Shown here piece by piece: positions 24,615 to 37,799 of a stretch of DNA of 64,000 nucleotides. The stretch is from assembly GCA_902728285.1 (NCBI GenBank), contig CACVBU010000136.1:464713-528712 (forward strand), given 5' to 3'. A program made the position numbers and the translations under genes. The notes beneath the pieces are model-generated. The model had not been told where the DNA came from, made no database searches, and saw only the letters and a program-made list of their open reading frames with translations. Origin of the DNA: Clytia hemisphaerica. Lineage: Eukaryota; Cnidaria; Hydrozoa; Leptothecata; Clytiidae. Position 1 is the first letter of the stretch. Each line of letters opens with the position of its first letter.

Positions 24615-24850
24615 CTACAATATCGATAATATTTGAGAAAAAGTGGAATTCCCACGAAATCTTATAGCCACAAACGATTTGGAATAGATTTTTAACTCTG
24701 AGTTTTAACATGAGACTTCTGAAGATTCAAAAGTTCAAGAATGTTCTAATAGGACTCAGAATATAACCTGGAAGTCTATAAACCCCACCCAAATTGAAAT
24801 ATTAATACCGGGTGTGTATAATAAAAATGAGTTTCTCGCCCAAACTTTAA
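24615..24850. repeat. Dispersed repeat, degraded copy
   Basis: Resembles 21470-21815 and 39765-40110 (TATTTGAGAAAAAG, TTTTTAACTCTGAGTTTTAAC, TAGGACTCAGAATATAACC). Confidence 0.5.
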
Positions 24851-25229
24851 AAAATGCTAAAAACGAGGAAATAAGCCTTGAAAGTTGTCATTGCTAATGT
24901 GTTTGGGGCTTTAGTGAATCAGATTTCTTCGGTCTGCACAAAATGCTCATGAATTTTGTAAGAAAATCCTCGATAAATTTAACTTTTTTGAACAATAAGA
25001 AATTGCAAACAAAATATTAATATTAAATTTTGAATCCAATTCAGTATTTCGTCATATTGAGGATCATTAAAAATAGAGTATTACTCGCCGTGCAGAAAAA
25101 TAATCCTTTTTTATCAAAATTCTAAAATTGATTACAGTTTATATTTATTGATCCCCTCACTAATATCAAGTACGGTAATAAAAAAGGGGAAAGATCGTGT
25201 GAATAAGATCTTTTAGTATCTGATGAAAA

Positions 25230-25800
25230 AGTATCCGGTAATCGATTAATTTCGTTGATACCGTGAAAAGCACAGGTCAAAATCATATATTGACGCTGTG
25301 CCGACGAATCGAGATTCTATTCATCGCGCAATCAACGAAGACAAAAGTTCCCATAACGACCATCCAAGATCTTGGATTAAGTTCAAAGCTGATATTTTCA
25401 TTCCCGTAGTTGAAAACACAACTAAAAATTATCATCAATGCTTTTTAAAAAGAGTCAGTGATAGAGAATCATAACATAAAACCTGTCTATTATTTCGATT
25501 CAATTAAAAGTGACATTTCCATAATTAATAGTTTAGTAATTACTGTTATACATTTGGGGATCATGTAAAAAATTTCTTTCGAAAGAAACTCACTTCAATT
25601 ACACTTGGAGGTTTCTGGGGAATTCGTAAATAGTAAACTGCATACTGATACAGTCTGCTAGACATTGATAAGGTAATATTTGCTCTTCATCTTTGATTCT
25701 TTCTACAGTGATTGGATTGACACATGCACGATAAAATTTCTATTATTGGTCTTCAGAGGTTAATATATTCTTTGAAAACTTAACCTCTGATACTCAGGGT
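25230..25800. repeat. Segment duplicated at 26205-26720
   Basis: Shares GACGCTGTGCCGAC, AATCGAGATTCTATTCATCG, ATCCAAGATCTTGG, TTTAGTAATTACTGTTATAC and CTTTCTACAGTGATT with 26205-26720 in the same order. In the second copy a member of the CTGTCTCACAGACC repeat family lies between the two halves. No gene seen. Confidence 0.65.
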
Positions 25801-26204
25801 ATTTCGTTGACTTTTTTGTTGACGCTTCAGATTTAGGCAAGATAAGAGTTCTTGGCTTTTAAGCCGCAAAACCCGGATATTACAATACTCTGGGAGCCCT
25901 CATAACTAGAAAACCCAAAGCATTGAGATATATACCGTAAAATTTCGTCCTGAATTGTAGCGTAGACAGGCGTGTCGCAAAATTTGTGTAGGAGAGCAGA
26001 TATTTATGTCACAGTCTATCTACGCTACTCGGAAAGCTACTACGAATCCTCTTTTATTCTCCACTGGGACGTCTAAGCATTGAAAAGTATATTTTTGAAT
26101 CTTCATACTAAGAAAGATGCTTTTTCATAAGTATTGGCATTCATCTCTTTCAATTTACGTTCGCTTGCTGAAGATAAGAATTCTCACCTGTCACTGAGAC
26201 AAGT

Positions 26205-26720
26205 GCCGTGAAAAGCGCAGGCCGAAATCATATGGTATCGACGCTGTGCCGACCAATCGAGATTCTATTCATCGCGCAATCAATGCAGAGAAAAGTAACC
26301 ATGACGATAATCCAAGATCTTGGACGTCAATCCAATTTCAGCCCCACTGGGAAATTGACTTTGTACTTTGATTTCATCCCACTCGAAATTCAATGTTTAA
26401 AAGTTGCACTACAAAACCATCCCACTGCGACTCATTTTTTTTCGTTTTTTTTTCTTCGTTTTTTCACTACTCTTCACTCTTCACTACTCCTCACTCACTC
26501 GGCTTTTTAACCTTGGAACAATAGAATTTCTATCCCCATTGAGATTTCAATAGGAATTTTTACAATGGTTTAGTAATTACTGTTATACATTTGGGAATCA
26601 TGTAGAAGCTCTTCATCATTCTTTCTACAGTGATTAGAGTGACGCATGCGTGATAAAATTTCTATAATTGGTCGTCAGAGGTTGATATGATATGTTCTTT
26701 GAAAACTCAACCTCTGACAT
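26205..26720. repeat. Second copy of 25230-25800, with an inserted repeat
   Basis: Matches 25230-25800 on both sides; 26320-26570 belongs to the CTGTCTCACAGACC-type family (AATTTCAGCCCCACTGGGAAA). Confidence 0.6.
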
Positions 26721-27159
26721 GGAAAAATATCCATCTGCATATAAGTTTGTAATTCATGTCAGCAGCTTTGCATAACTTCCTCTGCTCAGACTTTATACAT
26801 ATGTCACACCATGAAGGGTCACACCAAAGTAAAGACTTGAAAATTTTCTTTAAAAGAAACCATTAACAGAAAAGTAACGTCAGACCGATCATTCCAGCTT
26901 AATTACTACCGTAACTCATTACTAACAGACCACATAGATGTGATTTAAAGCTTGACAGTCAATTTCTTGTTCACGTAGAAACAATTAAAATTATTAAATG
27001 TTTTCTATCATTTGACCCTTTGCTTTTTTACGTGGTGCATTTGAAATGAATGGATGTCGTTGTTTTTGTTTCAGAATTAAGTATGGAGGCTTTTATGCAA
27101 TCACATTTTAAGTTTAAAGCACCATACTCAACTGACCTCGTAGCCATGGTGTAGTCTGG

Positions 27160-27840
27160 GCCATGGTGGGACTTTTTCCCATAGTAGGGATGAAAATTTT
27201 CAACAAAACCTCAATTGAGATTATATTGTTCCTAGATCAAAATATTCAGTGGAGATAGTTGTGGAGTACATTCCAGTAATTTCCAGTATTTTCCATTGAA
27301 TTTCAAATGGGATAAAACAAAGGCGATTTCCCAGTGGGGCTGAAACTGTAAGGTATTTTTGGAAGGAGAATGGAATTTTGGCCAATTTTTTCAATTAGAC
27401 AGGGGTTCCACCTGGTCTGTGACACAGGGGTGTTATTCCAGTGCCTCTTGAACAGTAGCCTCCAATTCATGTATGTTACTTTTAATTTGTTTAGATCCTG
27501 ATTGAACATCTGTTAATCCGATTTGATCAGCACTTTCACCATCCTTGAGTTACCTGGTCGAAACTGCAGGGTGTAGGAATTTTTCAGCCAGTGGGGGTAA
27601 AAATAACGGGCCAAAACTCATGGGGGATTGAAATTCCCCATATTTTATGGCTTGAGATTTGAATTCTATTGCCAGAAAATTCAGTGGGGATGGAAAAAAT
27701 AGCACAATATTTCGTAGTATGAGGATTTTCTTATTTGATTATTTTCAGCGGAGACAAAAAGTAAAGTATAATTTTCCATTGGGGACTATATTTTCAACAA
27801 TTTTTCCAGTGGGAAGGTGTCTCAGTGGGCCTGTGAGAAG
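27160..27840. repeat. Two copies of the GGGTCTGTGA repeat family
   Basis: 27160-27430 and 27590-27840 both carry the GGGATGAAAATTTTC and CCAGTGGGGCTG blocks and end in GGTCTGTGACACAGGG or GGGCCTGTGAGAAG. Confidence 0.55.
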
Positions 27841-28065
27841 AGTTGTGTTGATGAGTGTCTTGTTAATGTCTGAGGAAGATAAAATACTTATGTCCGATGA
27901 TTCTTTCACGAACGTGGTCGGGACACATTTTTTATTCAGATTAAGAATATGATTTGCTCTACTTATCCAAGATTTAAAATTAAAAACAATGATAGCCAGG
28001 GATCTTTATCAATCATCCATTACTTTCGAGTCGCAATTAAAGAGAGCTCATTAAAGAATCTTTTA

Positions 28066-28221
28066 ATGCCCGGAAAGAGAAGAGAGACATCCGGTTACGA
28101 TGCCATTTACCGAAAACAAAGACGCATTTTTTTCTTGCTTTTTCTTGCATTTCTTTGGTTTTTTTATGGCCATGCTAGGAGGTGGTACAACAAGGAAGGA
28201 GGATGGTTAACTGATTTTTAA
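28066..28221 (+). CDS. Doubtful small single-pass membrane protein ORF
   Basis: A 51-codon ORF starting MPGKRRETSGYDAIYRKQRR followed by a hydrophobic segment (IFFLLFLAFLWFFYG) flanked by basic residues, then a short polar tail ending GGWLTDF. The ORF is open further upstream to 27949. Positive charge before a single transmembrane segment is what one expects of a small tail- or signal-anchored protein, and AATAAA occurs at 28378. I do not recognise the family, and an AT-rich non-coding stretch could produce it by chance. Confidence 0.25.
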   Translation: MPGKRRETSGYDAIYRKQRRIFFLLFLAFLWFFYGHARRWYNKEGGWLTDF

Positions 28222-28914
28222 TCATTCCTTTTTCGCTAAATTGAATTTGAGTAGAGAAGTTTCTGGTATAATTTGAAGGAACTTATTTGAACTCTTTATG
28301 TGTTTGTTCATATCGTACTTGATGTAGAGGATAAATTACTGGACTTGGGACAAGTAGAATCCAAAGCTACTTTTAGGAATAAAACCTGTACTAATGTTAT
28401 GTGTTAGTAAGCCATCACCATATCTCACTAGTGAGAGTCTTCCAGACATTGTGGATGAATGGGAGAGTCAATATGGATGGAGATTAAAATCTATATTCAG
28501 TTGCTTATTTCGAATAAGGGTTATCTGAGGAGTTTTCAAATTTCATAGACTTACAATCCAACAGGGAGTCAAGCTTCAGGATTAGGTGTATTATATTTAC
28601 CACGGGTATGAAGTTTCTGAGCACTATCTCATCGAGAAAGACTTTATTTTATTTGTAATTACAGTGGGTCTGTGGAGGTCTGAGATGCCATTGGTTTATT
28701 GTGCCAGGAACAGAAAGCAATTGTTTGAGTTGCTGAAACTTTTTAGTTGTAGAGGTATTTGGTTAGCCAGTATCTTTCCACAAAGGGAAGTCAGTTACAC
28801 TTTGTTAAAACGCGATAAAAAAGCGCGGTTATCGTTTAACAGGCTCAGCCTGACATTGTCATTAAAAATGTTCAAATTGTGATGGTTCGAATATAGCTAT
28901 TTCTAAGAGTATTT

Positions 28915-29225
28915 TCACGAGGTCCTACCCCCAGTGGAGCCTCAATTGACGCAATCATGCAATTTTTTTTCGAAATTCACGCATTTTCCTCAAGTTTCAC
29001 GCAATAAATAACCCGATTTTCAGAAAATCGGGGAAACATTGGAAATTCGGGAAAACTGCACATAATCGGTGGAAGAAGGGAAAATTCACGTAATCACGCA
29101 CAAAATAGCCCATTTAATTCACGCATTCACGTATTCATGCTTTTTTTTGTAATTTTCACGCATTCACGCTACCGAAAATGTCCATTCACGCATTCACGCA
29201 AACCGCTCGGGGAGCCCCTTTCACG
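28915..29225. repeat. CACGCATTCACG-rich repeat
   Basis: Bounded by GAGGTCCTACCCCCAGTGGA and CGCTCGGGGAGCCCCTTTCA, with at least eight CACGCA or TTCACGCA words between. A related copy is at 46885-47095 (GGAGGTCCTCAGC ... CACGCAAACCGCTAGGGGCC). Confidence 0.55.
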
Positions 29226-29229
29226 GTGC

Positions 29230-30270
29230 TAATGAAATTCGAGTTAAAGAACATCAAACTATTGAGACTATACCCCACCAAATACTGTATCAAAAAGGTT
29301 ATACTGAATTTTACGGTTTATTTTTGGAAAACTTTTGATTAGAAGGGATGGAAGCTATAGAATGTCGCTATGATTGCATTTGAATAATTTATGAAGAGAG
29401 CAATAACCGGAACCAGCAGCGATTCTAATAATTTTCATTCTAATAGATCAATCTGGATGGATCACAAAGGATTCTCCGACAAATGAATATAAATAAACTC
29501 TGTTGTTATTTTTTCTTACAATCAAATTGATTCGTTGATGAAAAGCTCATTAAATTAATTAGACAGTGCTGGTCAAAAGGCGTCGGTTTGGCGGTCATAC
29601 AACCTTTCGACCAAAGCAATTAGTGAAGATGTATAATTTATTATTGCGTTCTTTTTCCTTTAGCTTTAATGCTTTATATATCGTTTGATGTGTGCATAGA
29701 GAGTGGGATATTTTAAAGTATTTTTTGTAGTGTACAAAGAAGAAAGGAAAGTGACACAAATAGATTCAATAGATTTAATCTTGGTTTAGAGTTCGACATC
29801 GATGTTTCGGGGGTTATCCAATGTTTAGAAATGGGATTATTTGACACCGTGTTATTTAGTCAAACGTGCCACACCCCTACAGTAATCAAATACTGTATAC
29901 CGGACAAATATCAGAAACGGGGAAAATGAAAAAGTCAGTTTTCAAAATATTCAACCCCTTATTTGAGAAAAGAAAAATTTTCACACGCGTTTTTATTTTA
30001 ACGGCGAGGTTGGTTTTCTTGAAAAAATATATTTGCGACGTCCAAATAGAAGATAATAAGATGTGCAAATATAACCGATAATCAATTTATTTTACAAAAT
30101 GTTCCTATTTGAAATCCATTGCTCAAGCTCAAAGCAAATTAGACAAATGCGATGCCACGTGGCTAGTCATTAGATGTGGATTTGTTTGAAGAAAAATGGG
30201 AGGGAGGGAAGATTATTAGGATAATTATTTCATGTTTTCGTCTTTCTAAAACAAAGATATGATTTGGTGA
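29230..30270. other. Gene-free stretch
   Basis: AT-rich with no supported ORF, RNA or repeat end. The short ORFs here look like chance. Confidence 0.5.
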
Positions 30271-30272
30271 TG

Positions 30273-30643
30273 TACACGTTTTTTTTTTTATTAGAACACT
30301 TAAAATTTGGCTGAGCCTGGATGTGCTTATTTTTTTAGCAATTTTCAGCCTTAAATGTTCTTAAATGCGTTCTTAATTTTTCAGACTACTCTAAATCGAC
30401 AATATCATGCAAAATAAAGAGCATATAAAATTGGTACAATTTGGACAATATTTGACTATCGATTTTAGAAAATCCATGCCTAAGTTGGGTTAAAACTGCT
30501 TGAAAAGAAGAAAAATTGTAGTTTCTTGTCATTTTTTTCCAAACTGAGGCTGGGCATGTTCTTACGATGTTCTTAATTTTTCGACGAATTTCAGCCTAAA
30601 TGTTCTTATAAACTGGGTTCTAATGAAAAAAAAAAAACGTGTA
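30273..30643. mobile_element. 371-bp MITE, near-identical to 12286-12653
   Basis: Same ends (TACACG plus T-run; A-run plus CGTGTA) and interior (TAAAATTTGGCTGAGCCTGG, CATGCAAAATAAAGAGCATA). Only a handful of differences over the length, suggesting recent movement. Confidence 0.85.
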
Positions 30644-31630
30644 TATTAGCTATCAAGATGAATCGTTGATGATCTTACAGAATGATGGATGATAAATGAT
30701 TGAAAGGTCATGGTGATTTTCATATGAACGGTAAATTAGAAAGAGGCAACACGGACGATCGCACATTATAGCATTTAGTATTTTCATTTCTAAATAGCTC
30801 ATCATACTTCACGTTCTAGATGGAATATGATAAAATTTAGAGACCTTTAAAATGTCAACACAAAATTTTAGAAAAGTTTGATCACCTGGATAGTAACTTT
30901 TAACGAATTTCCTTTGAAGCTGTTTTTTTTATAATTCTTCGAAAGTTTTTATCTTTTTAACAATATATTGAAAATAAAGTGTTGATAAATAAAGCTGTAC
31001 TATTGAAACTTTTTTCACATTCACGTTGAAAATAGAGAGTTGATAATAGATAGCAAGGGGTTGAAGAGGATCGCACAGCCGTAATAGTAAATTTGTGTAT
31101 CTTCAACAGAGACGGTTACGGGTTTCTGTTCTGTCTATAGATCGATAGATCCTGGTGATCTCGATCAACGTGTGGACGGTATCAAAACTGAAGATGAAGG
31201 AAATGACTGACAAGATTTGAAACAACCCGCTTTTTTGACCCAGGATCTAGACAAATCAATAGTAGGTGACATACATAAAATCGCTTTCAGAAACTTCACC
31301 TTAAAATGAAAATACATAAACTCGCTAACCTAACATGAAATTCGAATGTTTCTTCTCAAAAGTGGCTCTGGTTTGTGATTTTTAAACTGCGTGAGTTCAA
31401 TATTATGGCATTGGAGAACTAAACAGATCTGTTTCATATGCCAAATATTAGTTAGGGCAAAGGCTGAAACAATCTGAACATTAAAAACAAAATGCTCATT
31501 TTCTGCATTTACGCCCTTTCCCGTGATGACAATCCATTGCGCGCGCAAAAAAAATGCGCGTACATCATGCCGAATAAAATTTTGCGGGAAAGTAGGTCGC
31601 CATCGGGCTCACAGTCTTTTCATAATTTTT

Positions 31631-31677
31631 TATGTTTTGCCATGTCAACTAAATTTTAGTTGACATGGCAAAACATA
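31631..31677. repeat. Perfect 23-bp hairpin
   Basis: TATGTTTTGCCATGTCAACT plus AAA, one unpaired base, then the exact reverse complement. Isolated, with no coding context. Confidence 0.9.
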
Positions 31678-32254
31678 TAGATCAAAAATCCAAAACTATC
31701 AAATCTTGGTAGTAACCAATCAGTATTCACTTAGTAATTTCAAGTAAAGGGAAAAGCTTTATGATGCAATTTCGAGCCACTCAGAAAAAAACCAGTGTTG
31801 ATTTTGGATTTCGAATAACGTCATCGACGTCATTATTTATAAATGGTAGCCGAAGATGTGGATTGAAAGAAACTTTACAAATTTTAGTACTTTTGTCTGC
31901 TATCTGTCATCTGTGGGATCACTTTCGATTTTATCGATTTTAAACAGGAAGAATTTTACTGTTTGTGAGAATATTTGGAACAGAAAATATGTATTTTTAG
32001 TTTGATTATTCCAATGTTTAGGTCTGAGATTTTGGTTTTTTAATCATTCATGTAAACATATGCATAAGCACAAAGTTTTGATTTGCTTTTGTGCCGGCGC
32101 GGCGGCGGTGGTTGTAGTGGCATTTTAGTATTTTTTGCCTGCGATGTTGTGGATAAGATTTGCACTACAGTATTTTTGATTTTCAGTTTTAGTATGAACC
32201 TTGTTGATACCAGACCGTCCGGTGTTTTTGTCTGGTGCTGAAAAGTATATTGTA

Positions 32255-32440
32255 TAGACCTTTTTTCAAAGAGGACGTCCTGTTGAATAATTATGTAGTC
32301 CAGCCATAAAAACAATATTAGAGCCATGCATATTACTGTATCATGCATATTAAAATAATTATGCGTGGTTTTATCATTGTTTTTCTGCTGGACTAGGTAC
32401 ATAATTATTCAACAGGGTGGCCTCTTTGAAAAAAGGTCTA
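32255..32440. mobile_element. 186-bp near-palindromic element
   Basis: TAGACCTTTTTTCAAAGAGG at the left and its reverse complement at the right; arms pair for about 50 bases (through TGTTGAATAATTATGTA). Related ends at 32675, 33214 and 33304. Confidence 0.75.
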
Positions 32441-32450
32441 TTGATAAAAT

Positions 32451-33003
32451 TACTGTGAAGTCGGGGAACTTGCATCAGTGGAGGCTGCTAACATGATGCA
32501 TAGAGCCCTCAAATGAATGACCTGTCTGGTCCTTAAATAAAATACAAAGTTAAATCAAAACAAAAATGGAAGAGTAGAGCTGCGAGCGAAGCTGCGTTCG
32601 TAGTTTATTTGTTTTGAAATTTTGCTGCTTTGATTGGTCAGTCATTTGAGGGCTTGCATGTTAGCCTCCACTAATAGACCTTTTCGCCTTTCCATCTGCC
32701 ATATTGAATTGTATGCAAAAATTATGGTGGCCGAATTGCCGTGGTGAAATTCCCTTAGAAAGTATGCAAAACATATGCAGAAATAGTGGGGTCATTTAGC
32801 ATAATTTACGGGAAAACAATATGATCTAGCTGAAACTTTCTCCAGACCTTCTCTATAGAATGGTTATGCCTCAGGAAAAATTCCCCTAAAATCCCACTGG
32901 TGGAACATCCCTTTTTTGGGACATTTCTATTTTCCCCAGGCAAAATCCTAAGGGCGAAATTTTTTGAAAAGGTCTATAATGCAAGTTACCCGACTTCACG
33001 GTA
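32451..33003. mobile_element. 553-bp TIR element containing two further elements
   Basis: Ends TACTGTGAAGTCGGGGAACT and GTTACCCGACTTCACGGTA. Inside are 32476-32672 (AGTGGAGGCTGCTAACATG / CATGTTAGCCTCCACT) and 32675-32976 (TAGACCTTTTCGCC / AAAAGGTCTA), set end to end. Confidence 0.8.
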
Positions 33004-33213
33004 CGCCAGCCAAAACTGATACATAAGAAGCTAGCTACAAAAATTCTTCTTGACACCCGGACCTTTTTCTTTTTAGCTTTTTATAGATGTTTTGGTGAAG
33101 GCGACAGTCTTTTGAATAACTAGGAGGACATTTTTGTGTTTTTTTATCTCCTGATGCTGGTTTCTGTCAGTTGACACAAAATGACCTCTTTGTTAGCAGA
33201 GATATCCTTGCAA

Positions 33214-33775
33214 TAGACCTTTTGCTAATCACGATGTCATGTTGAATAATTAAAAACTCTCACATTGAAGCAATGACACAACATTGATGCAAAAAGTTTT
33301 TAATAGACTTTCGCTTTTCAATCTGCCATATTTTGAATCATATGCAAAAATACAGAAACGAAAAAGGTATGGTTCAAATTTAGTTAGAAAATATGGAAAA
33401 CATAAGTTTACACAAAGTTTGTAAATGCTGACAAAGAATACGATAATAGGTTTTAACTTCATAATTTATAAAGAAATTGCTAAACATTAAAAATCTTTTT
33501 GAAATCTGTTCTTAAAGTTATTAGCATTTTCTGTTATGATGCCATTAAAAAATTCCACTAAATGAAGTACACACACCAAATTTTCAAAACACAGATCTTG
33601 AAATCAGTGGGAGAGGCAAAATTGATCTTTCTTTTTTTTTACACTTTATATAATATAATGCCAATTATGCATGTAAGTTTGATATTAGTACTATCTTTTT
33701 GCATAGGTTTTGCATATTTTCCTTTGGAATCTCACCACAGCAATTTGGCCACTGCAATAAAGCGAAAAGGCCTAT
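33214..33775. repeat. Degraded TAGACCTTTT-family copies
   Basis: TAGACCTTTTGC at 33214, TAGACTTTCGCTTTTCA at 33304 and GCGAAAAGGCCTATTG near 33760 resemble ends of 32675-32976. Confidence 0.45.
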
Positions 33776-33873
33776 TGCTGCATGGGGTTATTTTCTGACT
33801 ACGCAATTTTGCTAATACAATGGGTAGAAAATGAAAGTGAAAATACCCTTTGTAATGCATCCGGATAAATGGA

Positions 33874-34344
33874 TACCGTGAGTGGTCCTAAATCCGACAG
33901 CCCTGCCTAAATCCGACCCCCCCAAATAACTGCTATGAAAAAAAATTCTATGTTTACAAACAACATTCCCTCTCCAAGTTGAACAATAAACTATTGCAAG
34001 AACTCTCGCGAAAGAAAACATCTAACAAGATGACTATAATGTCAATATGTCAATTATTGTGATTGAAAAAGTGTGAGTTGTAAAAATAATTACCTCTATT
34101 ATTCTGAATCCGTTGCTCGTGTTTAAAATATTAATAATTTTGTAATAAAAAACTATGTTTTGTATAAGAAGCAATTATTGTTATATATGGTTCAATTGGT
34201 TCAGTGTATCAAATCTCTCAGTTTAGTTGAAACTTTGGTATCTTCATTGCGTCACAGCGAATGGTTCGTTTTTATTTTAGTTTGTATCTTTGAAAGACCC
34301 ATCGGATTTAGGCAGGGCTGTCGGATTTAGGACCACTCACGGTA
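33874..34344. mobile_element. 471-bp TA-flanked TIR element
   Basis: Ends TACCGTGAGTGGTCCTAAAT and ATTTAGGACCACTCACGGTA, continuing into GACAGCCCTGCCTAAATCCGA on both sides. A partial copy lies at 59192-59420. It is about 600 bases upstream of the SIL1 start. Confidence 0.85.
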
Positions 34345-34950
34345 AGTTTAAGTAACGTGGTTATAAAGTCATTAGCATCGCGATAGCATGTTATGAGCTT
34401 GAATTTGAATAAAAAAGAGTTTCTATAAAATAATTGTTTCATCTCTAAAGGAAAAAATTAGAAAATCAAAGAAAGACAGTTAGAGAATTTTATTAAAAAG
34501 TCTATAACTAGCCCAAAGGGAGTTTCACTATGCTTTCTGAAAGCCATAATTTCTTTCCATTCTTTGAGTCTTAACTTAACCACCACCTTAACTTTCACTT
34601 TCACTTTTTAAAACACTATATACAATGAATAAAAACCTGAGAATGAAAAGAGCTCATAATAGAGAGCTTTCTAAGCCATTCGTCAGATGTCAGATGTTAA
34701 GGGCCCATAACACAACACCACCAAAAATCAGTAGATAAGCTATTGCGAATCTTGAAGTGGCTTTATGTTGCTCTCAAATGAAAATTATATATGTTGTTTT
34801 TCATGGAAAAAGGCCTATAATTATCTTGACTCTTATCTTGAATTTCATCAGCTTTTTAAGGGAGGGAAAACCTTATAAAAATTCTATATGTAATAAAATA
34901 CTTTCCTTTTATTTGGCAGAGTAATTTCAAAACTGAAATATTGTTTAAGG

Positions 34951-37526
34951 ATGCAGTACTTAACGTTATCTTGGTGTTTTGTTTGGACCTTAGTTGTTGC
35001 TGTTGCATTTCATCATTGTAAGTTTTTCTGCTTTATGAATTTTATTCCAAATAAAGAGTTTTTCAACCTTAACTGATCTTGTTTGAAAACTTTTTTCCCA
35101 ATAAAAATATTATAAATAAAAGATAAAAGCAGTTTCGTTGACAATTAATAATGATAATAACTTCTTTTTCAGTTTTGGTCAGTCACCAAAATTGACTTTC
35201 TTTTCTTAATCTTTTAGTTTCATATGGGGAAAATGACATTGTTGTATCAGACATCAGTGAAGGTGTTGTTGATGGCATCCCAGATGAGATGCCAATCAAG
35301 GATGGTATCAATTCTGAGCGTTTCATACCAACCCATGAATGGCAAGTAATCAAAAGAGGGCAAGCCATACCTGCAGGACTCCATGTTCGGATGAACTTTC
35401 AAACAGGTGTCAAAGAAGCTAAGTTGATGGATTCTGAAAGTAGCGAGCAAAAGTCTGTGACAAAAGGAGAACAATTCCATGTGTCAGATTCCAGCAGTAA
35501 ATCTACTGAAGAGATAAAAAAGAAAAAGAAAGGACCAAAAATTATTCTTGCTGATGAATTACCAGATGATACATTTTCAAATGAAAAGATACATTACAAG
35601 AAATCACACTTGAAACAAGTTCTTCACGATTTCAAAGACAAGATTGGTACAAAGGATATAGAGCATGTCACTTGGTCTGATGATGCAAAGGATATGCTGC
35701 AAGAGAGTTTTGGTGAGGAAAAAGGTAAGTCCTGGTACAATATTACAAATTTTATTGATTTTTTTCAGAAATCATTGAAATCAAGATGTATTTTGATTCC
35801 AATAATGAAAACTTACAAACTTATACATGCAAAATGATTTCCTGTCACAGATATCACTTTTCCTTATTTTAAAACATAACAATTATTTTATGATGGTTTT
35901 TTATTTCAGATGAGCCAAAAACCGAAGCCAAAAAGTTTCGTTCAATGGATGAGATTAAGAAAGATCTTGAAAAGAACATGGGCTGGAATATCAAATCGGA
36001 TGTTCAAATCATGCAAGATATCGTCCACCAACTAAAAGATGAAAAAGCAACCGATAAAGAAAAATCTGTTTCACTCGATACTCTTGAAGATTACGTGCAT
36101 CAAATTGATAATGGACGTGATTTAGATAAGATTGGTGGATTGAAAGAAGTTATTCATTTGTTGAATGACTCGAGTGAAATTTTACAAGAAAAAGCTGCTA
36201 ATGTTATTGGTGGTGCTGCACAAAGGTAAACATGGAAATAAAATTTTGTGTTCATTGGCTCGTATTAAACAGGCAATTTTAAACTTTATTCTATGATCAA
36301 CAGCCATTGTTTCCTCCTCCCTCCATTTTGAGATATAGTTGACTCTCTCTAATTCGATCTTCAAGGAACGATTCTGATTCTTCTTCGAATCAGAGAAAGG
36401 TTAAGTGGAAGGAAATTTCCAGCTGAGGGGACCAATATTTTAGTTCAAACTACAGAAAGAATAGAGTGAATTGACTTTATTTGGTATTCTTCTATTTTTC
36501 AGCAACAAAGAGGTTCAAGATGCAATCTTCAAACACGGAGGCCTGAAATTCTTAATTCGAATGTTGGACTTAGCAAAAGAAAAGTTGACTCAGAAGAAAG
36601 GATTATATGCAGTATCAGCTGTCATTCGTGGCAATCATCAAATTCAAAATGAGTTTGTCAAATATGGAGGTTTAGGTTCAGTTCTTCGTATTATCAAAGA
36701 ATCTGAATCAAATGCCTTGAAGGTGAAAGCTGTGACCATGATGTATGATCTCATTGTTGAACAAAATGAAATTATGCAGAAGTTGATTCAAGCTGGAAAG
36801 ATAAAACCAGGAGAACAGTAAGTTGTTCTTTTTCTTTTGATTTTGCCATACCATTTTATATCCATACAGGGGGCTGGAAAAACCATTTCTTTTGATTATC
36901 TTGTTGTTGAATATTTTGAATGTTGACTGCTACCTTTTAGCATTTCATAGGACGGCCCTTCTAAACTTTCGTGATTTTTGCAAATTTTGGCCTTTTTCAC
37001 GAAAGTAAATGTCTTTGAAAATTCTTAACAGGGCAATTCGCGAAAGTTTATGCTCGCGAAAAAATTTCAAAAAAATTGGAAATCTATAAAATCTCGAAAT
37101 CGTAATAAATATCAAATTTTCGTCCTGATTTTTCGACCTCGTGAAAGTTTGTACGCGCCTAAAGTATTCAAAGAGAGGCCGCGGCTAAGGTTTGGTAGGG
37201 AGCTATATTTGTTGACAATCTTTTCCCATTTTTCATTCAGGTCTCCATTATTCAAATCTCTCAAAGAAGCTGGTTGGTGTCATCTACTTGTTCCAATGCT
37301 TCAAAGTGAAGATTATGATTCGAAAGAGAAAGTCATTCAAGCTCTCGTCGTTTCTGTCCAATCATGTGTCAAAGAACTCAAAAATGAAAAATATATTTCA
37401 GAGTTGACGAAGCAGTTAAAACTTCTTGAGACAACGATAGTAGAAGAAGATGATCAAGATTTTAAGAGCTATCTGGTATCGTTGAAACAACAACTTGCTG
37501 AAAATATTTTGAAACAATTAGTTTGA
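34951..37526 (+). CDS. SIL1: SIL1, ER nucleotide-exchange factor for BiP
   Basis: Complete gene. Exons 34951-35017, 35218-35724, 35910-36225, 36503-36817 and 37241-37526 have GT-AG junctions and matching phases (1, 1, 2, 2), giving 496 residues, slightly longer than the roughly 460 usual for animals. Residues 1-22 form a hydrophobic signal peptide ([14 protein letters not shown]). The conserved SIL1 block [20 protein letters not shown] lies in exon 2, followed by a charged linker. Exons 3-5 encode armadillo-like helices (for example [20 protein letters not shown]) that in SIL1 wrap around the BiP ATPase domain to release ADP during ER protein folding. The C-terminus is KQLV, not a classical KDEL, so ER retention is presumably weak or indirect. 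The first ATG was chosen because it begins the signal peptide. An AATAAA at 37800-37805 is a plausible polyadenylation signal. Confidence 0.95.
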
Positions 37527-37799
37527 TGAACACAGTAGTGTGTTGTTGATGTGGAAGAGAAGGATTTGTTCTCGTGATACTTTAAGGACTGAGTGGCAGA
37601 TATCTTGGTTGCTTTTAAGATTGAAGAACCAAAATGATACAAATTCCCAGCTGTGAACTGGTATTAACTTGTCGAATTAAAACAACCACATGTTTTTAAC
37701 TTGAGTACCAATCTACTCAAAAACTTTTCCATGGAAGGTCGATGAACAGGCGATTTATTTTGGTATGAACTCATAAAGAAAGAATCAATATGAATACAG

